Program-made: the position numbers and the translations under genes
The notes under the pieces: generated by a model
Database searches by the model: none
The model's input: only the letters and a program-made list of their open reading frames with translations
Told to the model about the DNA's origin: nothing
Origin: an uncultured Gammaproteobacteria bacterium
Lineage (GTDB): Bacteria; Pseudomonadota; Gammaproteobacteria; Pseudomonadales; Pseudohongiellaceae
Direction: 5' to 3'
Assembly (NCBI GenBank): GCA_913060695.1
Contig: CAJXUA010000001.1
Location: 248,001 to 312,000, forward strand
DNA: 64,000 bases
Part shown: piece after piece, positions 25,905-35,756 of the stretch
Layout of the letters: each line of letters begins with the position of its first letter
Position numbering within the stretch: position 1 is the stretch's first letter

Positions 25905-26041
25905 GAGTGCTAGGGTTCCGGCATTATAGAAGATGCGACTGGTCCGAGAGCACTCGACCTTTCAAGCTGGGTTCTCTCAGAGTAAACGAACTTCAGTATT
26001 AATCTTTGTAAGGTTACACGGCGGGACAAAAGCCCGGGAGG
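25905..26041 (+). promoter_or_regulatory. guanidine-I (ykkC) riboswitch
   Basis: GAGTGC (25905-25910) pairs with GCACTC (25950-25955) as the first stem. Inside it are the conserved CTAGGGTTCCG (25910-25920), a small GCAT/ATGC arm and GGTCCGAGAG (25941-25950). The second conserved block ACACGGCGGGACAAAAGCC, then CGGGAG, spans 26017-26040. These are the hallmark sequences of the guanidine-I class, which turns on expression when guanidinium binds. A hairpin CTGACA/TGTCAG (26047-26066) follows and may be part of the expression platform. The ATG of the first gene is at 26104. Confidence 0.95.
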
Positions 26042-26103
26042 ATTCGCTGACAGCGGTTAGTGTCAGTATTTCAATACGTGAATAACATACTTGGAGAGAT
26101 GAA

Positions 26104-27156
26104 ATGAGACGAAACCTATCAAAGAGCCTTATCACCCTTTTATTTGCAACCGCTGCGACGTTTGTCTCGCCGCTTACTTTTGCGCAAGATCGATTCAGCC
26201 TATGTTGGTCAATCTATGTCGGATGGATGCCGTGGGAGTATGGCGATGCCACCGGCATCATCGATAAATGGGCTGATAAATACGGCATAGAGATCGATGT
26301 CGTGCAAATCAACGATTACATCGAATCTATTAACCAGTACACGGCAGGCCAGTTTGACGCCTGTTCCATGACTAGCATGGATGCGCTAACGATTCCCGCT
26401 GCTGGAGGTGTGGATTCTACCGCCCTTATCGTTGGCGATTTCTCCAATGGCAACGACGCGGTCATCTTGAAAGAAGGGGCGACGCTAAGTGATATAGAGG
26501 GGCAGCGCGTAAACCTAGTTGAATTGAGCGTATCGCACTATCTTTTGGCGCGGGGTTTAGAATCCGTAGGTTTGAGCGAACGTGATGTCACTGTCGTGAA
26601 TACATCAGACGCCGATATGGTCGCAGCATACTCGACGCGTGATGTCATGGCGATAACGACGTGGAATCCGCTTGTTAATGAAATACTGAAAGTGCCAGGG
26701 GCTACAAAAGTTTTCGATAGCGCGCAAATTCCTGGCGAAATTATCGATACCTTGATGGTCAAGACAGAGGTTCTTGAAGCTAATCCTGACCTAGGCAAAG
26801 CCTTGGTCGGTGCTTGGTATGAAATTATGTCTGCGATGGAGAGCCAGCCCGAAGTTCGTGCCCACATGGGGGACGCTTCGGGTACAGACCAGGCTGGATA
26901 CGAGGCACAACTCGAAACCACTCAGATGTTCTATTCAGCAAGCGATGCTGTTGCCTTTGTGAATAGCCCCCAGTTGATGACGACAATGGAATACGTTGCC
27001 AACTTTTCATTTGATCACGGTTTGTTGGGCGAAGGTGCTGCCGATGCTGGCTTCATTGGCATTCAAACCCCTAGTGGTGTCTTCGGCAACAGTCGCAATA
27101 TCAAGCTCCGCTTTAATCCTTCATATATGGAAATGGCTGCCGACGGCAGCCTTTAA
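26104..27156 (+). CDS. ABC transporter substrate-binding protein, probably for guanidine-type compound
   Basis: 350 residues with a signal peptide ending at F-A-Q. The mature protein follows the NMT1/TauA/NitT-type binding fold: S-I-Y-V-G-W-M-P-W-E-Y, D-K-W-A-D-K-Y-G-I, D-A-C-S-M-T-S-M-D-A, and G-Q-R-V-N-L-V-E-L-S-V-S-H-Y-L-L. Being the first gene behind the guanidine-I riboswitch, its ligand is likely guanidine or a derivative; ligand identity is inference from position. TTGGAGAG lies just ahead of the ATG. It is followed by permease and ATPase genes on the same strand. Confidence 0.88.
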   Translation: MRRNLSKSLITLLFATAATFVSPLTFAQDRFSLCWSIYVGWMPWEYGDATGIIDKWADKYGIEIDVVQINDYIESINQYTAGQFDACSMTSMDALTIPAAGGVDSTALIVGDFSNGNDAVILKEGATLSDIEGQRVNLVELSVSHYLLARGLESVGLSERDVTVVNTSDADMVAAYSTRDVMAITTWNPLVNEILKVPGATKVFDSAQIPGEIIDTLMVKTEVLEANPDLGKALVGAWYEIMSAMESQPEVRAHMGDASGTDQAGYEAQLETTQMFYSASDAVAFVNSPQLMTTMEYVANFSFDHGLLGEGAADAGFIGIQTPSGVFGNSRNIKLRFNPSYMEMAADGSL

Positions 27157-27210
27157 TGTCATAGATCTGGCATTACATCCCCGTGATAATTTCCGTGAAA
27201 GGGTATTCCC

Positions 27211-28026
27211 ATGCGAAGGCTTATTAATTTACAACCCAATCGCGTTCTCAAAATCGCGCTTGGTATCATTCCTTTCTTGCTCATTCTATTGGTTTACCAG
27301 ATTGGTTCTGATATCCGCAAGGCCGAGAATGAGCAAGACAAACTGTTGCCAAGCTTTGCTGAAATCGCAGCCGGCATAAATCGAATGGCGTTCGAACCCA
27401 GCCAGCGCACTGGTGACTATGAATTTTGGGAAGACACAAAAAGTAGTGTCAAGCGCCTGTCGATAGGGATCGCTATTTCGGCTGTTATAGGCCTAGTTGT
27501 TGGTCTGGCGGCGGGGGCAATCCCTATGATTGCAGCGCCATTGAGCCCCCTGATCACCGCCATATCCTTGATTCCTCCCATGGCCATCCTGCCCGTGCTG
27601 TTTATAGTCTTTGGCTTGGGAGAGTTGTCCAAGGTAATGCTGATTGTCATCGGGGTTTCTCCTTTCCTGATCCGTGACATTCTACAGCGTACCCAGGAGT
27701 TGCCACGGGAACAACTGGTCAAGGCGCAGACCCTAGGCGGTAACAGTTGGCAAATAATTCTTCGGGTGATTTTTCCACAGATCGTTCCTCGCCTGCTTGA
27801 TGCCGTCCGGCTCAGCCTAGGTGCCGCATGGCTGTTTTTGATTGCCGCCGAAGCCATCGCCGCTACAGACGGGCTTGGGTACCGGATATTTCTGGTAAGG
27901 CGCTACATGTCGATGGACATCATTCTGCCTTATGTCGTTTGGATTACCTTCTTGGCGTTCACATTAGACTGGTGTCTTCTGAAGTTCAGCCGGGTGGTAT
28001 TTCCCTGGTACCACGCAGAGAAGTAG
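27211..28026 (+). CDS. ABC transporter permease (NitT/TauT type), guanidine operon
   Basis: 271 residues with about six membrane helices and the EAA loop characteristic of BPD-type permeases (E-Q-L-V-K-A-Q-T-L-G-G-N-S-W-Q-I, about residues 170-185), through which it contacts the ATPase. Homodimer expected. GTGAAAGGGTATTCCC precedes the ATG. It lies 54 bases after the binding protein and eight bases before the ATPase gene. Role: moves the binding protein's ligand, probably guanidine, into the cytoplasm. Confidence 0.9.
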   Translation: MRRLINLQPNRVLKIALGIIPFLLILLVYQIGSDIRKAENEQDKLLPSFAEIAAGINRMAFEPSQRTGDYEFWEDTKSSVKRLSIGIAISAVIGLVVGLAAGAIPMIAAPLSPLITAISLIPPMAILPVLFIVFGLGELSKVMLIVIGVSPFLIRDILQRTQELPREQLVKAQTLGGNSWQIILRVIFPQIVPRLLDAVRLSLGAAWLFLIAAEAIAATDGLGYRIFLVRRYMSMDIILPYVVWITFLAFTLDWCLLKFSRVVFPWYHAEK

Positions 28027-28034
28027 GAAGAGGT

Positions 28035-28820
28035 ATGACTGCATTTATTCAATTAGACCGTTTGTCAAAGCACTATCGCGATAATGTGGTGCTCGAAAAC
28101 TTGAGCTGCAAAGTTGCTGAAGGCGAATTCGTTACTCTTGTTGGCGCATCCGGCTGTGGGAAAAGCACCTTTCTTAGGTTGCTACTGGGCACGGAAAGCG
28201 TCAGTTCAGGACAGTTGTTGATGGCTGGGAAACCTATCGAACAGGAGCCCAGTCCCGATCGCGGCATCGTGTTTCAGAGGTATTCGGTCTTTCCGCATTT
28301 GAACGTTCGTGAGAATGTCGTGCTCGGGATAGAGTTTGTAGAGAGCAAATGGCTAGGGCGCCTGTTCGGCAAGGGTCGTAAAGAAGCTTTGGAAAAGGCT
28401 GATGAATTACTTTCGGCAGTTGGACTTGAGCAGGCACGATATAAATATCCCCACGAGTTGTCCGGCGGCATGCAGCAACGACTCGCACTAGCACAGGCGC
28501 TCATCAAGAAACCGAAGGTGCTACTTTTGGACGAGCCTTTTGGTGCTCTGGATCCAGGTATTCGCAAAGAGATGCACGACCTGGTAATGGGGCTTTGGCG
28601 TCAGTATGGCCTGACTATCTTCATGGTCACGCATGACTTAAAAGAAGGCTTCCACCTCGGCACGCGTCTGTGGGTGTTCGATAAAGTCCGTCACGACCCG
28701 CATGCGCCGAACCGCTTCGGGAGCACTATCACCTATGACTTATCGCTTCAATCCAAGGATAAAGCGTTAACAATCGCCGCCATAGATGAAATCAACGCCC
28801 AACTACAAGCGGTGGAATAA
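28035..28820 (+). CDS. ABC transporter ATP-binding protein, guanidine operon
   Basis: 261 residues from the ATG at 28035 (AGGAAGAGGT directly upstream; the longer frame to 27828 overlaps the permease and is not coding). Walker A G-A-S-G-C-G-K-S-T (about residues 39-47), Q loop V-F-Q-R-Y-S, signature L-S-G-G-M-Q-Q-R (about 146-153), Walker B V-L-L-L-D-E-P-F-G-A-L-D and switch H-D all intact. The F-x-V-x-H-D-L-K-E-G-F end is typical of nitrate/taurine-type ATPases. Energises the importer encoded by the two genes before it. Confidence 0.92.
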   Translation: MTAFIQLDRLSKHYRDNVVLENLSCKVAEGEFVTLVGASGCGKSTFLRLLLGTESVSSGQLLMAGKPIEQEPSPDRGIVFQRYSVFPHLNVRENVVLGIEFVESKWLGRLFGKGRKEALEKADELLSAVGLEQARYKYPHELSGGMQQRLALAQALIKKPKVLLLDEPFGALDPGIRKEMHDLVMGLWRQYGLTIFMVTHDLKEGFHLGTRLWVFDKVRHDPHAPNRFGSTITYDLSLQSKDKALTIAAIDEINAQLQAVE

Positions 28821-28862
28821 ATTAATTGACTTGACACTGAGTTAACCCGGAATCCAGAAAAG

Positions 28863-29591
28863 ATGAAAAACCAAGAAATTTTTCCAAGTGAATATAAAAC
28901 TGTCATCGCACCCGGCGCCCATTGGTCGTTGCTTGTACGCAAAGGAATAGAGATGACGCTGACGGACCTAGAAGGCGGCGCAAACGTTGGCATGCTTTTT
29001 TATAACCCAAGCCTCATGAGCGAGAAATACAACGCTCCCGACACCTTGAAATGCCAACACACATTCAAGCTGACTCGAGGTCATTGTCTATATTCTGACA
29101 TGGGACGTGTTTTCGCTTCCATCACTCAAGATTCGTTTGGCTGGCACGACACAATCTGTGGCAACTGCCACTCACATCATGTTGAAAGCCGATGGGGCGA
29201 GAAAAGTTATCAAACCCAGCGCAATGCGTGGCTGCAAAATGGCTTTGATGCCTTTTTAGTTGAACTTGCGAAATACCGAATGAAGAAGCAGGATCTAGCG
29301 TCTAACCTGAATCTATTTTCAGAAGTCTCTGCTGACGATGAAGGCAAGTTGCGCTTATCCCGGCAAAGTCAGGCGGGCGACAGCATTACGCTAAGATTTG
29401 AAATGGACACACTGGTAATCATGCACACCTGCCCACACCCGCTGAATACGGCATCGGTCTATCCGCACAAAGCTGTTGAGGTTTGTCTGGGGAAAGCCAG
29501 TCCCATGCAGCCGGATGACTACTGTTTGAATCTATGTGACGAAAACCGCCGCGGGCTCCACAACAATGCGTTGTATCACCTGGGTATGTGA
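28863..29591 (+). CDS. DUF1989 protein UAAP1 type (carboxyguanidine deiminase subunit)
   Basis: 242 residues, all DUF1989. The family was known as urea amidolyase associated protein 1 and is now assigned, with its partner, to the deiminase that converts carboxyguanidine to allophanate. Conserved features visible here are L-E-G-G-A-N-V-G-M-L-F-Y-N, D-S-F-G-W-H-D-T-I-C-G-N-C-H (with Cys/His metal-ligand-like residues), and M-H-T-C-P-H-P-L-N near the C-terminus. The start ATG at 28863 has CCGGAATCCAGAAAAG upstream. Cytoplasmic; expected to act as a heteromer with the product of the next gene, 22 bases downstream. Confidence 0.88.
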   Translation: MKNQEIFPSEYKTVIAPGAHWSLLVRKGIEMTLTDLEGGANVGMLFYNPSLMSEKYNAPDTLKCQHTFKLTRGHCLYSDMGRVFASITQDSFGWHDTICGNCHSHHVESRWGEKSYQTQRNAWLQNGFDAFLVELAKYRMKKQDLASNLNLFSEVSADDEGKLRLSRQSQAGDSITLRFEMDTLVIMHTCPHPLNTASVYPHKAVEVCLGKASPMQPDDYCLNLCDENRRGLHNNALYHLGM

Positions 29592-29613
29592 AAGAAATAA
29601 TTGAGGCATTACC

Positions 29614-30258
29614 ATGATTAAAGAAAGCAACTTAGTTCTGGCTGACGCGAAATTGCGCGCGACGGTAAATGCAGGTGATTACTATATTCAGATCATCAAA
29701 ATGGGTGAAACAATTCGCATCATTGATCTGGAAGGCAATCAGGCAGCAGACACTCTTTTTTATAACGCACAGGACCCAAGTGAACGTTACAGTGCCAGCG
29801 ATACTGTCAGGGAAGGCGCGGCACTTTATCTCACCGCAGGCACCATTTTAAAAACCAATCTTAACAGGGATTTTCTTGAGATAGTGGCCGACACGTGTGG
29901 GCGACACGATACCGTGGGCGGTGCCTGTTCTACAGAATCAAACACGGTGCGCTACGATCTGGAAAAACGCTGCATGCATGCATGTCGCGACAGTTGGTTG
30001 CTAGCCATCGCTGAACACGAAGAATACGGATTAGCCAAGGAAGACATTGGTCACAATATAAATTTCTTCATGAATGTGCCTGTTACACCGGATGGTCAGC
30101 TACAGTTTGCCGATGGCGTATCAGGACCGGGTAAGTATGTCGAGCTGACAGCGAAAATGGATACTATCGTTTTAATTTCAAATTGCCCGCAATTAAACAA
30201 TCCTTGTAATGCATACAACCCTACACCAATTGAAATAGCTGTGTGGGACGCGGCATAG
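29614..30258 (+). CDS. DUF1989 protein UAAP2 type (carboxyguanidine deiminase subunit)
   Basis: 214 residues, paralogous to the preceding gene over its full length ([36 protein letters not shown]). The H-D-T-x-x-G-x-C and N-C-P motifs recur in both subunits and are the likely metal or catalytic site. The pair is diagnostic for guanidine, rather than simple urea, breakdown: carboxylase product is deiminated to allophanate before hydrolysis. GAGGCATTACC precedes the ATG. The gap to the carboxylase gene is 93 bases and holds no gene. Confidence 0.88.
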   Translation: MIKESNLVLADAKLRATVNAGDYYIQIIKMGETIRIIDLEGNQAADTLFYNAQDPSERYSASDTVREGAALYLTAGTILKTNLNRDFLEIVADTCGRHDTVGGACSTESNTVRYDLEKRCMHACRDSWLLAIAEHEEYGLAKEDIGHNINFFMNVPVTPDGQLQFADGVSGPGKYVELTAKMDTIVLISNCPQLNNPCNAYNPTPIEIAVWDAA

Positions 30259-30351
30259 GCCGTAGATAAAATACAAATCCAATAACGCGCAGGACGACCT
30301 GCTGGCGTTTTCAGTAATCCTGGGACGACCCACGTCAGACAGAGAATAATC

Positions 30352-33300
30352 ATGTTCAAACGAGTACTTGTTGCCAATCGTGGCGCTATAGCCACGCGCA
30401 TTATTCGCACGCTTAAGAAGCTGAATATCGAATCTGTTGTTGTTTATCACGAAAAAGATCAGGACAGTTTGCATGTTCAGCATGCTGATATTTCCGTCAA
30501 TCTGGGAGGAGGCTCTGTTGCGGAGACCTACCTGAACCAAGAGAAAATCATACAAATCGCCAAAGAAAGCCAAGCCGAGGCGATACATCCTGGTTATGGC
30601 TTCCTCAGCGAAAACACAACATTTGTTGAAAAATGTGAGTCCCATGGCCTAGTTTTTATAGGGCCGACACCGGATCAAATGAATGTATTTGGCCTCAAGC
30701 ATCTCGCTCGAGAAGCCGCACAAAGTGCCGAAGTGCCCATGTTGCCGGGTTCACCTGTACTTGAAAATATAGAAAGCGCCGTCACTTGGGCCGAGAAAGT
30801 CGGCTTTCCCGTCATGCTGAAAAGCAGTGCCGGAGGGGGCGGTATCGGTATGCAGGTATGTCGGGACGCCAATGCTCTCAAAGGTGCCTGGGATAGTGTG
30901 AAACGCATGAGTGCGAATTATTTTTCGAACGACACCGTGTTTCTCGAAAAATACATCGTTAACGCTCGCCATATTGAAGTGCAAATATTTGGCGATGGCA
31001 GAGGCAATGCAATCGCCCTCGGTGAGCGTGATTGCTCCGCTCAGCGCAGAAACCAGAAAGTTATAGAAGAATGCCCCGCACCCAATCTAACTCAGGAATT
31101 GCGCGAAGCCATGCATCGCACGGCCGAGACGTTGATGGCGTCTGTCCAGTATCGAAACGCTGGCACCGTGGAGTTCATTTTCGATATTGATGCGCAATCA
31201 TTTTATTTTTTGGAGGTCAATACTCGCCTGCAGGTTGAGCATGGAGTCACCGAGGAAGTCTTCAATATTGACTTAGTAGAGTGGATGCTCAAGCTGGCGG
31301 CCAATGAGATGGAGCCCTTGGATTCAATTGGGCCGAACCTGGCCCCCTCGGGTCACGCGATTCAGGTGCGTCTGTATGCTGAAGATGCTGCGCAGGATTT
31401 TCTACCCAGTGCCGGCTTGCTGTCGGACGTGTTCTTTCCAACAGCTGACTATTTGCGAGTGGACACTTGGGTGGAATCAGGCATTGAAGTCCCCTCCCTG
31501 TTTGATCCGATGCTGGGCAAGTTGATTGTTTGCAGCGGCACCCGCGAGGACGCATTGATCAAATTGATCGAGGTGCTCCAGCAATCTCGAGTGTACGGTA
31601 TAGAAACGAATCTGGCTTATGTCGCTTCAGTGCTTTCGACAGATCTGGCCAGCAAAGGACAATTGCTGACAAAGACTTTGGCTTCCCATGCGCTACAGTC
31701 TCACTCATTGCGTGTCCTGAGCGCGGGCACTCAAACCACTATTCAAGACTATCCCGGCCGTCTGGGTTATTGGCATGTAGGCGTACCGCCTTCAGGTCCC
31801 ATGGACTCCGTGTCGTTTCGTCTCGCTAACAGGCTGTTGAATAATCCGGCCGATGCCGCTGCTCTGGAAATGACATTGAGCGGGCCTACGTTACAGTTTC
31901 AATCCGATTCCGTTATTGCGATCACCGGCGCTGACATGCAGGCTACGCTCGATGGGCTGCCGGTAGCGCGCTATCAAACTATCCCCGTGTCTGCAGGTCA
32001 GGTCTTGGTCTTTGGCAAAGTGCTTGGCCAAGGTACCCGAGCATACCTTGCCATAGCCAGAGGGATTCAAGTTCCCACTTATCTGGAGTCAAAGGCCACT
32101 TTCACGCTCGGCCAGTTTGGCGGGCATGCTGGTCGCGCCTTGAGAACAGGTGATGTACTGCACTTGTCTTCACCTGATGCTGTTGCCTCTGCTGCACTTG
32201 CGATTCCGGAAATCCCAGAGGTGATGGAGTTGCGCGTCATATATGGTCCACATGGCGCTCCGGACTTTTTCACTGATGCCGACATTAGTGAGTTCTTTGC
32301 CAGCGAATGGAAAGTACATTACAACTCAAGCCGTACGGGTGTGCGCCTGATTGGACCAAAGCCTGCCTGGGCCAGACCCTCCGGTGGCGAAGCCGGCATG
32401 CACCCTTCCAATATTCATGACAACGCCTATGCTTTTGGGACGGTCGATTTTACTGGCGATATGCCAGTGATACTCGGACCGGACGGGCCTTCTCTTGGCG
32501 GCTTTGTGTGTCCAGCCACGGTCATCACTGCAGACCTATGGAAAATCGGACAGCTTTCTGCCGGACAAAGCCTAAAATTCGTTCCTGTTAGCTATGAGGC
32601 CGCGGTGGCTGCAGAGGCTGCGCAAACTGCAGCCATTGAGCAAAGGCGGCTTCCTCCCGCTGACAGCGACCCTAAACCTGATGAACTTGGCACTCCCATT
32701 GTCAAACGTATGCAATGGGAAGACGACGAACTGGTGTGTCGTCTGGCCGGCGACCACTTTCTGCTAATTGAAGTAGGCCCCATGGTGCTGGATATTCCGC
32801 GCCGCTTTCGCGTGCATGCCCTTATGCTGGCACTCGAAGAACTTGGTATTGCCGGTGTAAGAGAACTCACTCCCGGCATTAGATCTCTGCAGATCCATTA
32901 CGACAGCCAGAAAATCCAGCTGTCTCAATTACTCAATATCATCGAGAAAACGGCCCAATCGCTGACCACTGGCGACCTGACAGTCCCCAGCCGCGTGGTT
33001 TATCTCCCTCTGAGCTGGGATGACGATGCCTGCAAGTTGGCCATAAAAAAATACATGCAATCAGTGCGCGCTGATGCGCCATGGTGCCCGAGTAATCTGG
33101 AATTTATCCGGCGCATGAATGGCTTAGATTCAATCGACGATGTGAAAGATATTGTCTTCAATGCCTCATACCTTGTTATGGGTCTTGGTGATGTTTACCT
33201 AGGGGCTCCCGTTGCAACTCCCATTGACCCAAGACATCGATTGATTACAACCAAATACAATCCGGCCCGAACTTGGACGGCAGAAAATTCCGTCGGGATT

Positions 33301-33933
33301 GGTGGTGCCTACATGTGTGTGTACGGAATGGAAGGTCCGGGAGGCTATCAATTTGTCGGCAGAACCTCGCAGATGTGGAATCGCTACAGAAAGACTGCCG
33401 AGTTCTCGCAGCCTTGGCTGCTGCGTTTCTTCGATCAGATTCGCTTCTACGAAGTCAGTGCCGATGAGCTCGCGCAGTTCCGGCGCGACCTACCCAAAGG
33501 CCAGGTCGCTCTGCGTATCGAAGAGACCGAGTTTTCACTATCTCATTACGAAAGCGGGCTGACGGAGAATAAAGACAGCATAGCGACATTCATGGAAATG
33601 CGAGAACAGGCTTTTGAGGAAGAGTTACAGCGTTGGCGCGATAACGGCCAGTTTACCTTCACTCCCCCAGAAGCGAATGAAAGTAGCGCCGATATTAGTG
33701 AAATCCCAGCAGGAGTATTAGCGATCGATAGCTCAGTATCTGGCAATGTCTGGAAAGTTGAGGTGGCCGAGGGTGAGAGTGTCAGCGCAGGACAAACGCT
33801 GATGATCTTAGAGTCCATGAAGATGGAAATCGAGATTCATGCTCAACAAGCAGGAAAAATAACCAAGGTCCTAGTTAGCGAAGGACATGACGTCCATGCC
33901 GGCCAGTGCCTGATATGGCTTGAACAAAACTAA
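30352..33933 (+). CDS. biotin-dependent guanidine (urea-type) carboxylase
   Basis: 1193 residues, the usual length for the single-chain enzyme. Residues about 1-450 are biotin carboxylase with the glycine-rich ATP-grasp loop S-S-A-G-G-G-G-I-G-M and E-V-N-T-R-L-Q-V-E-H. Residues about 460-770 and 790-1060 are the KipA/KipI-like carboxyltransferase halves (Q-D-Y-P-G-R, P-P-S-G-P-M-D, G-G-E-A-G-M-H-P-S-N). The C-terminal biotinyl domain carries E-S-M-K-M with the biotin lysine at about residue 1157. It carboxylates guanidine (or urea) with bicarbonate and ATP. Guanidine is favoured by the riboswitch and the two DUF1989 partners; the sequence alone does not separate the two activities for me. Confidence 0.93.
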   Translation: MFKRVLVANRGAIATRIIRTLKKLNIESVVVYHEKDQDSLHVQHADISVNLGGGSVAETYLNQEKIIQIAKESQAEAIHPGYGFLSENTTFVEKCESHGLVFIGPTPDQMNVFGLKHLAREAAQSAEVPMLPGSPVLENIESAVTWAEKVGFPVMLKSSAGGGGIGMQVCRDANALKGAWDSVKRMSANYFSNDTVFLEKYIVNARHIEVQIFGDGRGNAIALGERDCSAQRRNQKVIEECPAPNLTQELREAMHRTAETLMASVQYRNAGTVEFIFDIDAQSFYFLEVNTRLQVEHGVTEEVFNIDLVEWMLKLAANEMEPLDSIGPNLAPSGHAIQVRLYAEDAAQDFLPSAGLLSDVFFPTADYLRVDTWVESGIEVPSLFDPMLGKLIVCSGTREDALIKLIEVLQQSRVYGIETNLAYVASVLSTDLASKGQLLTKTLASHALQSHSLRVLSAGTQTTIQDYPGRLGYWHVGVPPSGPMDSVSFRLANRLLNNPADAAALEMTLSGPTLQFQSDSVIAITGADMQATLDGLPVARYQTIPVSAGQVLVFGKVLGQGTRAYLAIARGIQVPTYLESKATFTLGQFGGHAGRALRTGDVLHLSSPDAVASAALAIPEIPEVMELRVIYGPHGAPDFFTDADISEFFASEWKVHYNSSRTGVRLIGPKPAWARPSGGEAGMHPSNIHDNAYAFGTVDFTGDMPVILGPDGPSLGGFVCPATVITADLWKIGQLSAGQSLKFVPVSYEAAVAAEAAQTAAIEQRRLPPADSDPKPDELGTPIVKRMQWEDDELVCRLAGDHFLLIEVGPMVLDIPRRFRVHALMLALEELGIAGVRELTPGIRSLQIHYDSQKIQLSQLLNIIEKTAQSLTTGDLTVPSRVVYLPLSWDDDACKLAIKKYMQSVRADAPWCPSNLEFIRRMNGLDSIDDVKDIVFNASYLVMGLGDVYLGAPVATPIDPRHRLITTKYNPARTWTAENSVGIGGAYMCVYGMEGPGGYQFVGRTSQMWNRYRKTAEFSQPWLLRFFDQIRFYEVSADELAQFRRDLPKGQVALRIEETEFSLSHYESGLTENKDSIATFMEMREQAFEEELQRWRDNGQFTFTPPEANESSADISEIPAGVLAIDSSVSGNVWKVEVAEGESVSAGQTLMILESMKMEIEIHAQQAGKITKVLVSEGHDVHAGQCLIWLEQN

Positions 33934-33943
33934 GAGGCTAACG

Positions 33944-35734
33944 ATGACTGACATAGTAAATTTGTGCATAGCGCAAGTGCACGACGCTTATGCCGATGGA
34001 AGGGAAACGCCAGAATCCTTAATTGCCAAGCTTCGCACCCAGGCTCTGAGCCAAGGTCAGTTTAATGCATGGATTCACTTGTTAAGTGAAGAGGAGCTCC
34101 AAGTTTATTTGGATGCCCTCAAACTCAAGCCCATGGAAGAGTCTCCACTTTGGGGCATCCCTTTTGCGATCAAAGACAATATCGACCTTAAAAATGTCCC
34201 AACCAGCGCCGGCTGCGAAGCATTTACTTACATACCAGAGCAATCGGCAACGGTGGTTGATCTGTTGATTGACGCTGGTGCTATACCACTGGGCAAAACC
34301 AACCTTGATCAATTTGCTACTGGCCTTGTGGGCACTCGTTCTCCGTTTGGTGAAGGCAAGAACGTCTTTAACCCGGACTATATCAGTGGCGGCAGCAGTG
34401 CGGGTTCCGCAATTGCAACAGCGCTAGGTCAAGTCTCTTTTGCTCTTGGTACTGATACTGCTGGGTCAGGGCGAGTACCTGCTGCTTTTAACAATTTGAT
34501 CGGTCATAAACCGACTAAAGGCCTACTGAGTACCTGCGGAGTAGTGCCTGCATGTAAGTCTTTAGACTGTGTGTCTATTTTTGCGCTAACCACAGAGGAC
34601 GCCGTGCGGGTGTTCGACGTCGCAACGCTCGCAGATGACAACGATCCCTACTCCCGAAAAAACATCGCGTTCAATACGCAACCCTACTGGAGTGATAAAA
34701 AACCGAGAGCCTTTAACTACGGAATTCCTGCCCAACTTGAATTTGATGATGTGCGGGCAGAAGAATTGTTTCATATTGCTTGCCAGCAGCTCGATGCACT
34801 TGGAGGCCAATCCGTTACGCTTGATTTTGAGCCTTTCATGAAAACAGCGCGTCTGCTATACGAGGGTCCGTGGGTCGCTGAGCGTGCTTGGGCAACACAG
34901 GATGTCAGCCCCAACGTTATGTTACCGGTAATTCAGGACATCCTGGCGACAACGCAAAACTTTGCGGTGACCGATGCCTTTGACGCCCAGTATAAACTGC
35001 AAGCATTAAAACGAATCTGCGATCGCGAACTGGATAAAGTTGACTTTGTAGTGACGCCAACAACCCCCACTTGCTACCTCAGGTCTGAGATAGCAGAACA
35101 ACCCGTTGCACTAAATTCGAAACTTGGCACCTACACGAATTTTATGAATCTGCTCGACTACGCTGCCACTGCTATTCCGGTTGGACGATTGAGTTCACAA
35201 GTCAGTTGGGGCGTGACTTTCTTTAGCCGAGCCTTTACCGATATTCGTTTATTGAGTTTTGCCGGAGCATTTCAGAGGCAACTCAATCTTCCATTAGGCG
35301 CCACACCACACACCTTGCCCTCGCAATCAGCACAATCTGCCCGTACTGCCCCTGAGGAGTCAGTGGCAGTTGTTGTGTGTGGTGCGCATTTATCGGGGCA
35401 GCCGCTAAATTGGCAATTACAGGACCGCGGTGCCACACTCAAAACGAAAACCCGTACAACCCAGGCCTATGCCTTGTTCGCACTTCCGGACGGAAAGCGC
35501 CCCGCGCTTGTTCCAAAGGAAGCTGGCTCGGCCATTGAAGTGGAAGTCTGGCAATTGCCGATGGCAGAGTTTGGCAGTTTTGTAGCAGGTATTCCGTCGC
35601 CACTTGGGATCGGCAAGGTAGCTCTGGAAACAGGAGAATGTCTTCCGGGTTTTATTTGTGAAGAAGGTGGGATTGCTGATGCTAAAGACATATCCCATTT
35701 TGGTGGGTGGAGAGCCTATCTGGCAGCAAAATAA
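33944..35734 (+). CDS. atzF: allophanate hydrolase
   Basis: 596 residues from the ATG at 33944 with AAGAGG upstream; it overlaps nothing because the carboxylase stops at 33933. The N-terminal amidase-signature domain has the catalytic lysine in A-I-K-D-N-I-D and the serine pair in G-G-S-S-A-G-S, with the oxyanion stretch G-T-D-T-A-G-S-G-R. The C-terminal domain of about 130 residues (P-K-E-A-G-S-A-I-E-V-E-V-W, F-V-A-G-I-P-x-P-L-G-I-G-K-V) is the allophanate hydrolase-specific domain. It converts allophanate to ammonium and CO2, finishing guanidine use as a nitrogen source. Confidence 0.93.
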   Translation: MTDIVNLCIAQVHDAYADGRETPESLIAKLRTQALSQGQFNAWIHLLSEEELQVYLDALKLKPMEESPLWGIPFAIKDNIDLKNVPTSAGCEAFTYIPEQSATVVDLLIDAGAIPLGKTNLDQFATGLVGTRSPFGEGKNVFNPDYISGGSSAGSAIATALGQVSFALGTDTAGSGRVPAAFNNLIGHKPTKGLLSTCGVVPACKSLDCVSIFALTTEDAVRVFDVATLADDNDPYSRKNIAFNTQPYWSDKKPRAFNYGIPAQLEFDDVRAEELFHIACQQLDALGGQSVTLDFEPFMKTARLLYEGPWVAERAWATQDVSPNVMLPVIQDILATTQNFAVTDAFDAQYKLQALKRICDRELDKVDFVVTPTTPTCYLRSEIAEQPVALNSKLGTYTNFMNLLDYAATAIPVGRLSSQVSWGVTFFSRAFTDIRLLSFAGAFQRQLNLPLGATPHTLPSQSAQSARTAPEESVAVVVCGAHLSGQPLNWQLQDRGATLKTKTRTTQAYALFALPDGKRPALVPKEAGSAIEVEVWQLPMAEFGSFVAGIPSPLGIGKVALETGECLPGFICEEGGIADAKDISHFGGWRAYLAAK

Positions 35735-35756
35735 AACTGCACAAAAGGAACTATCA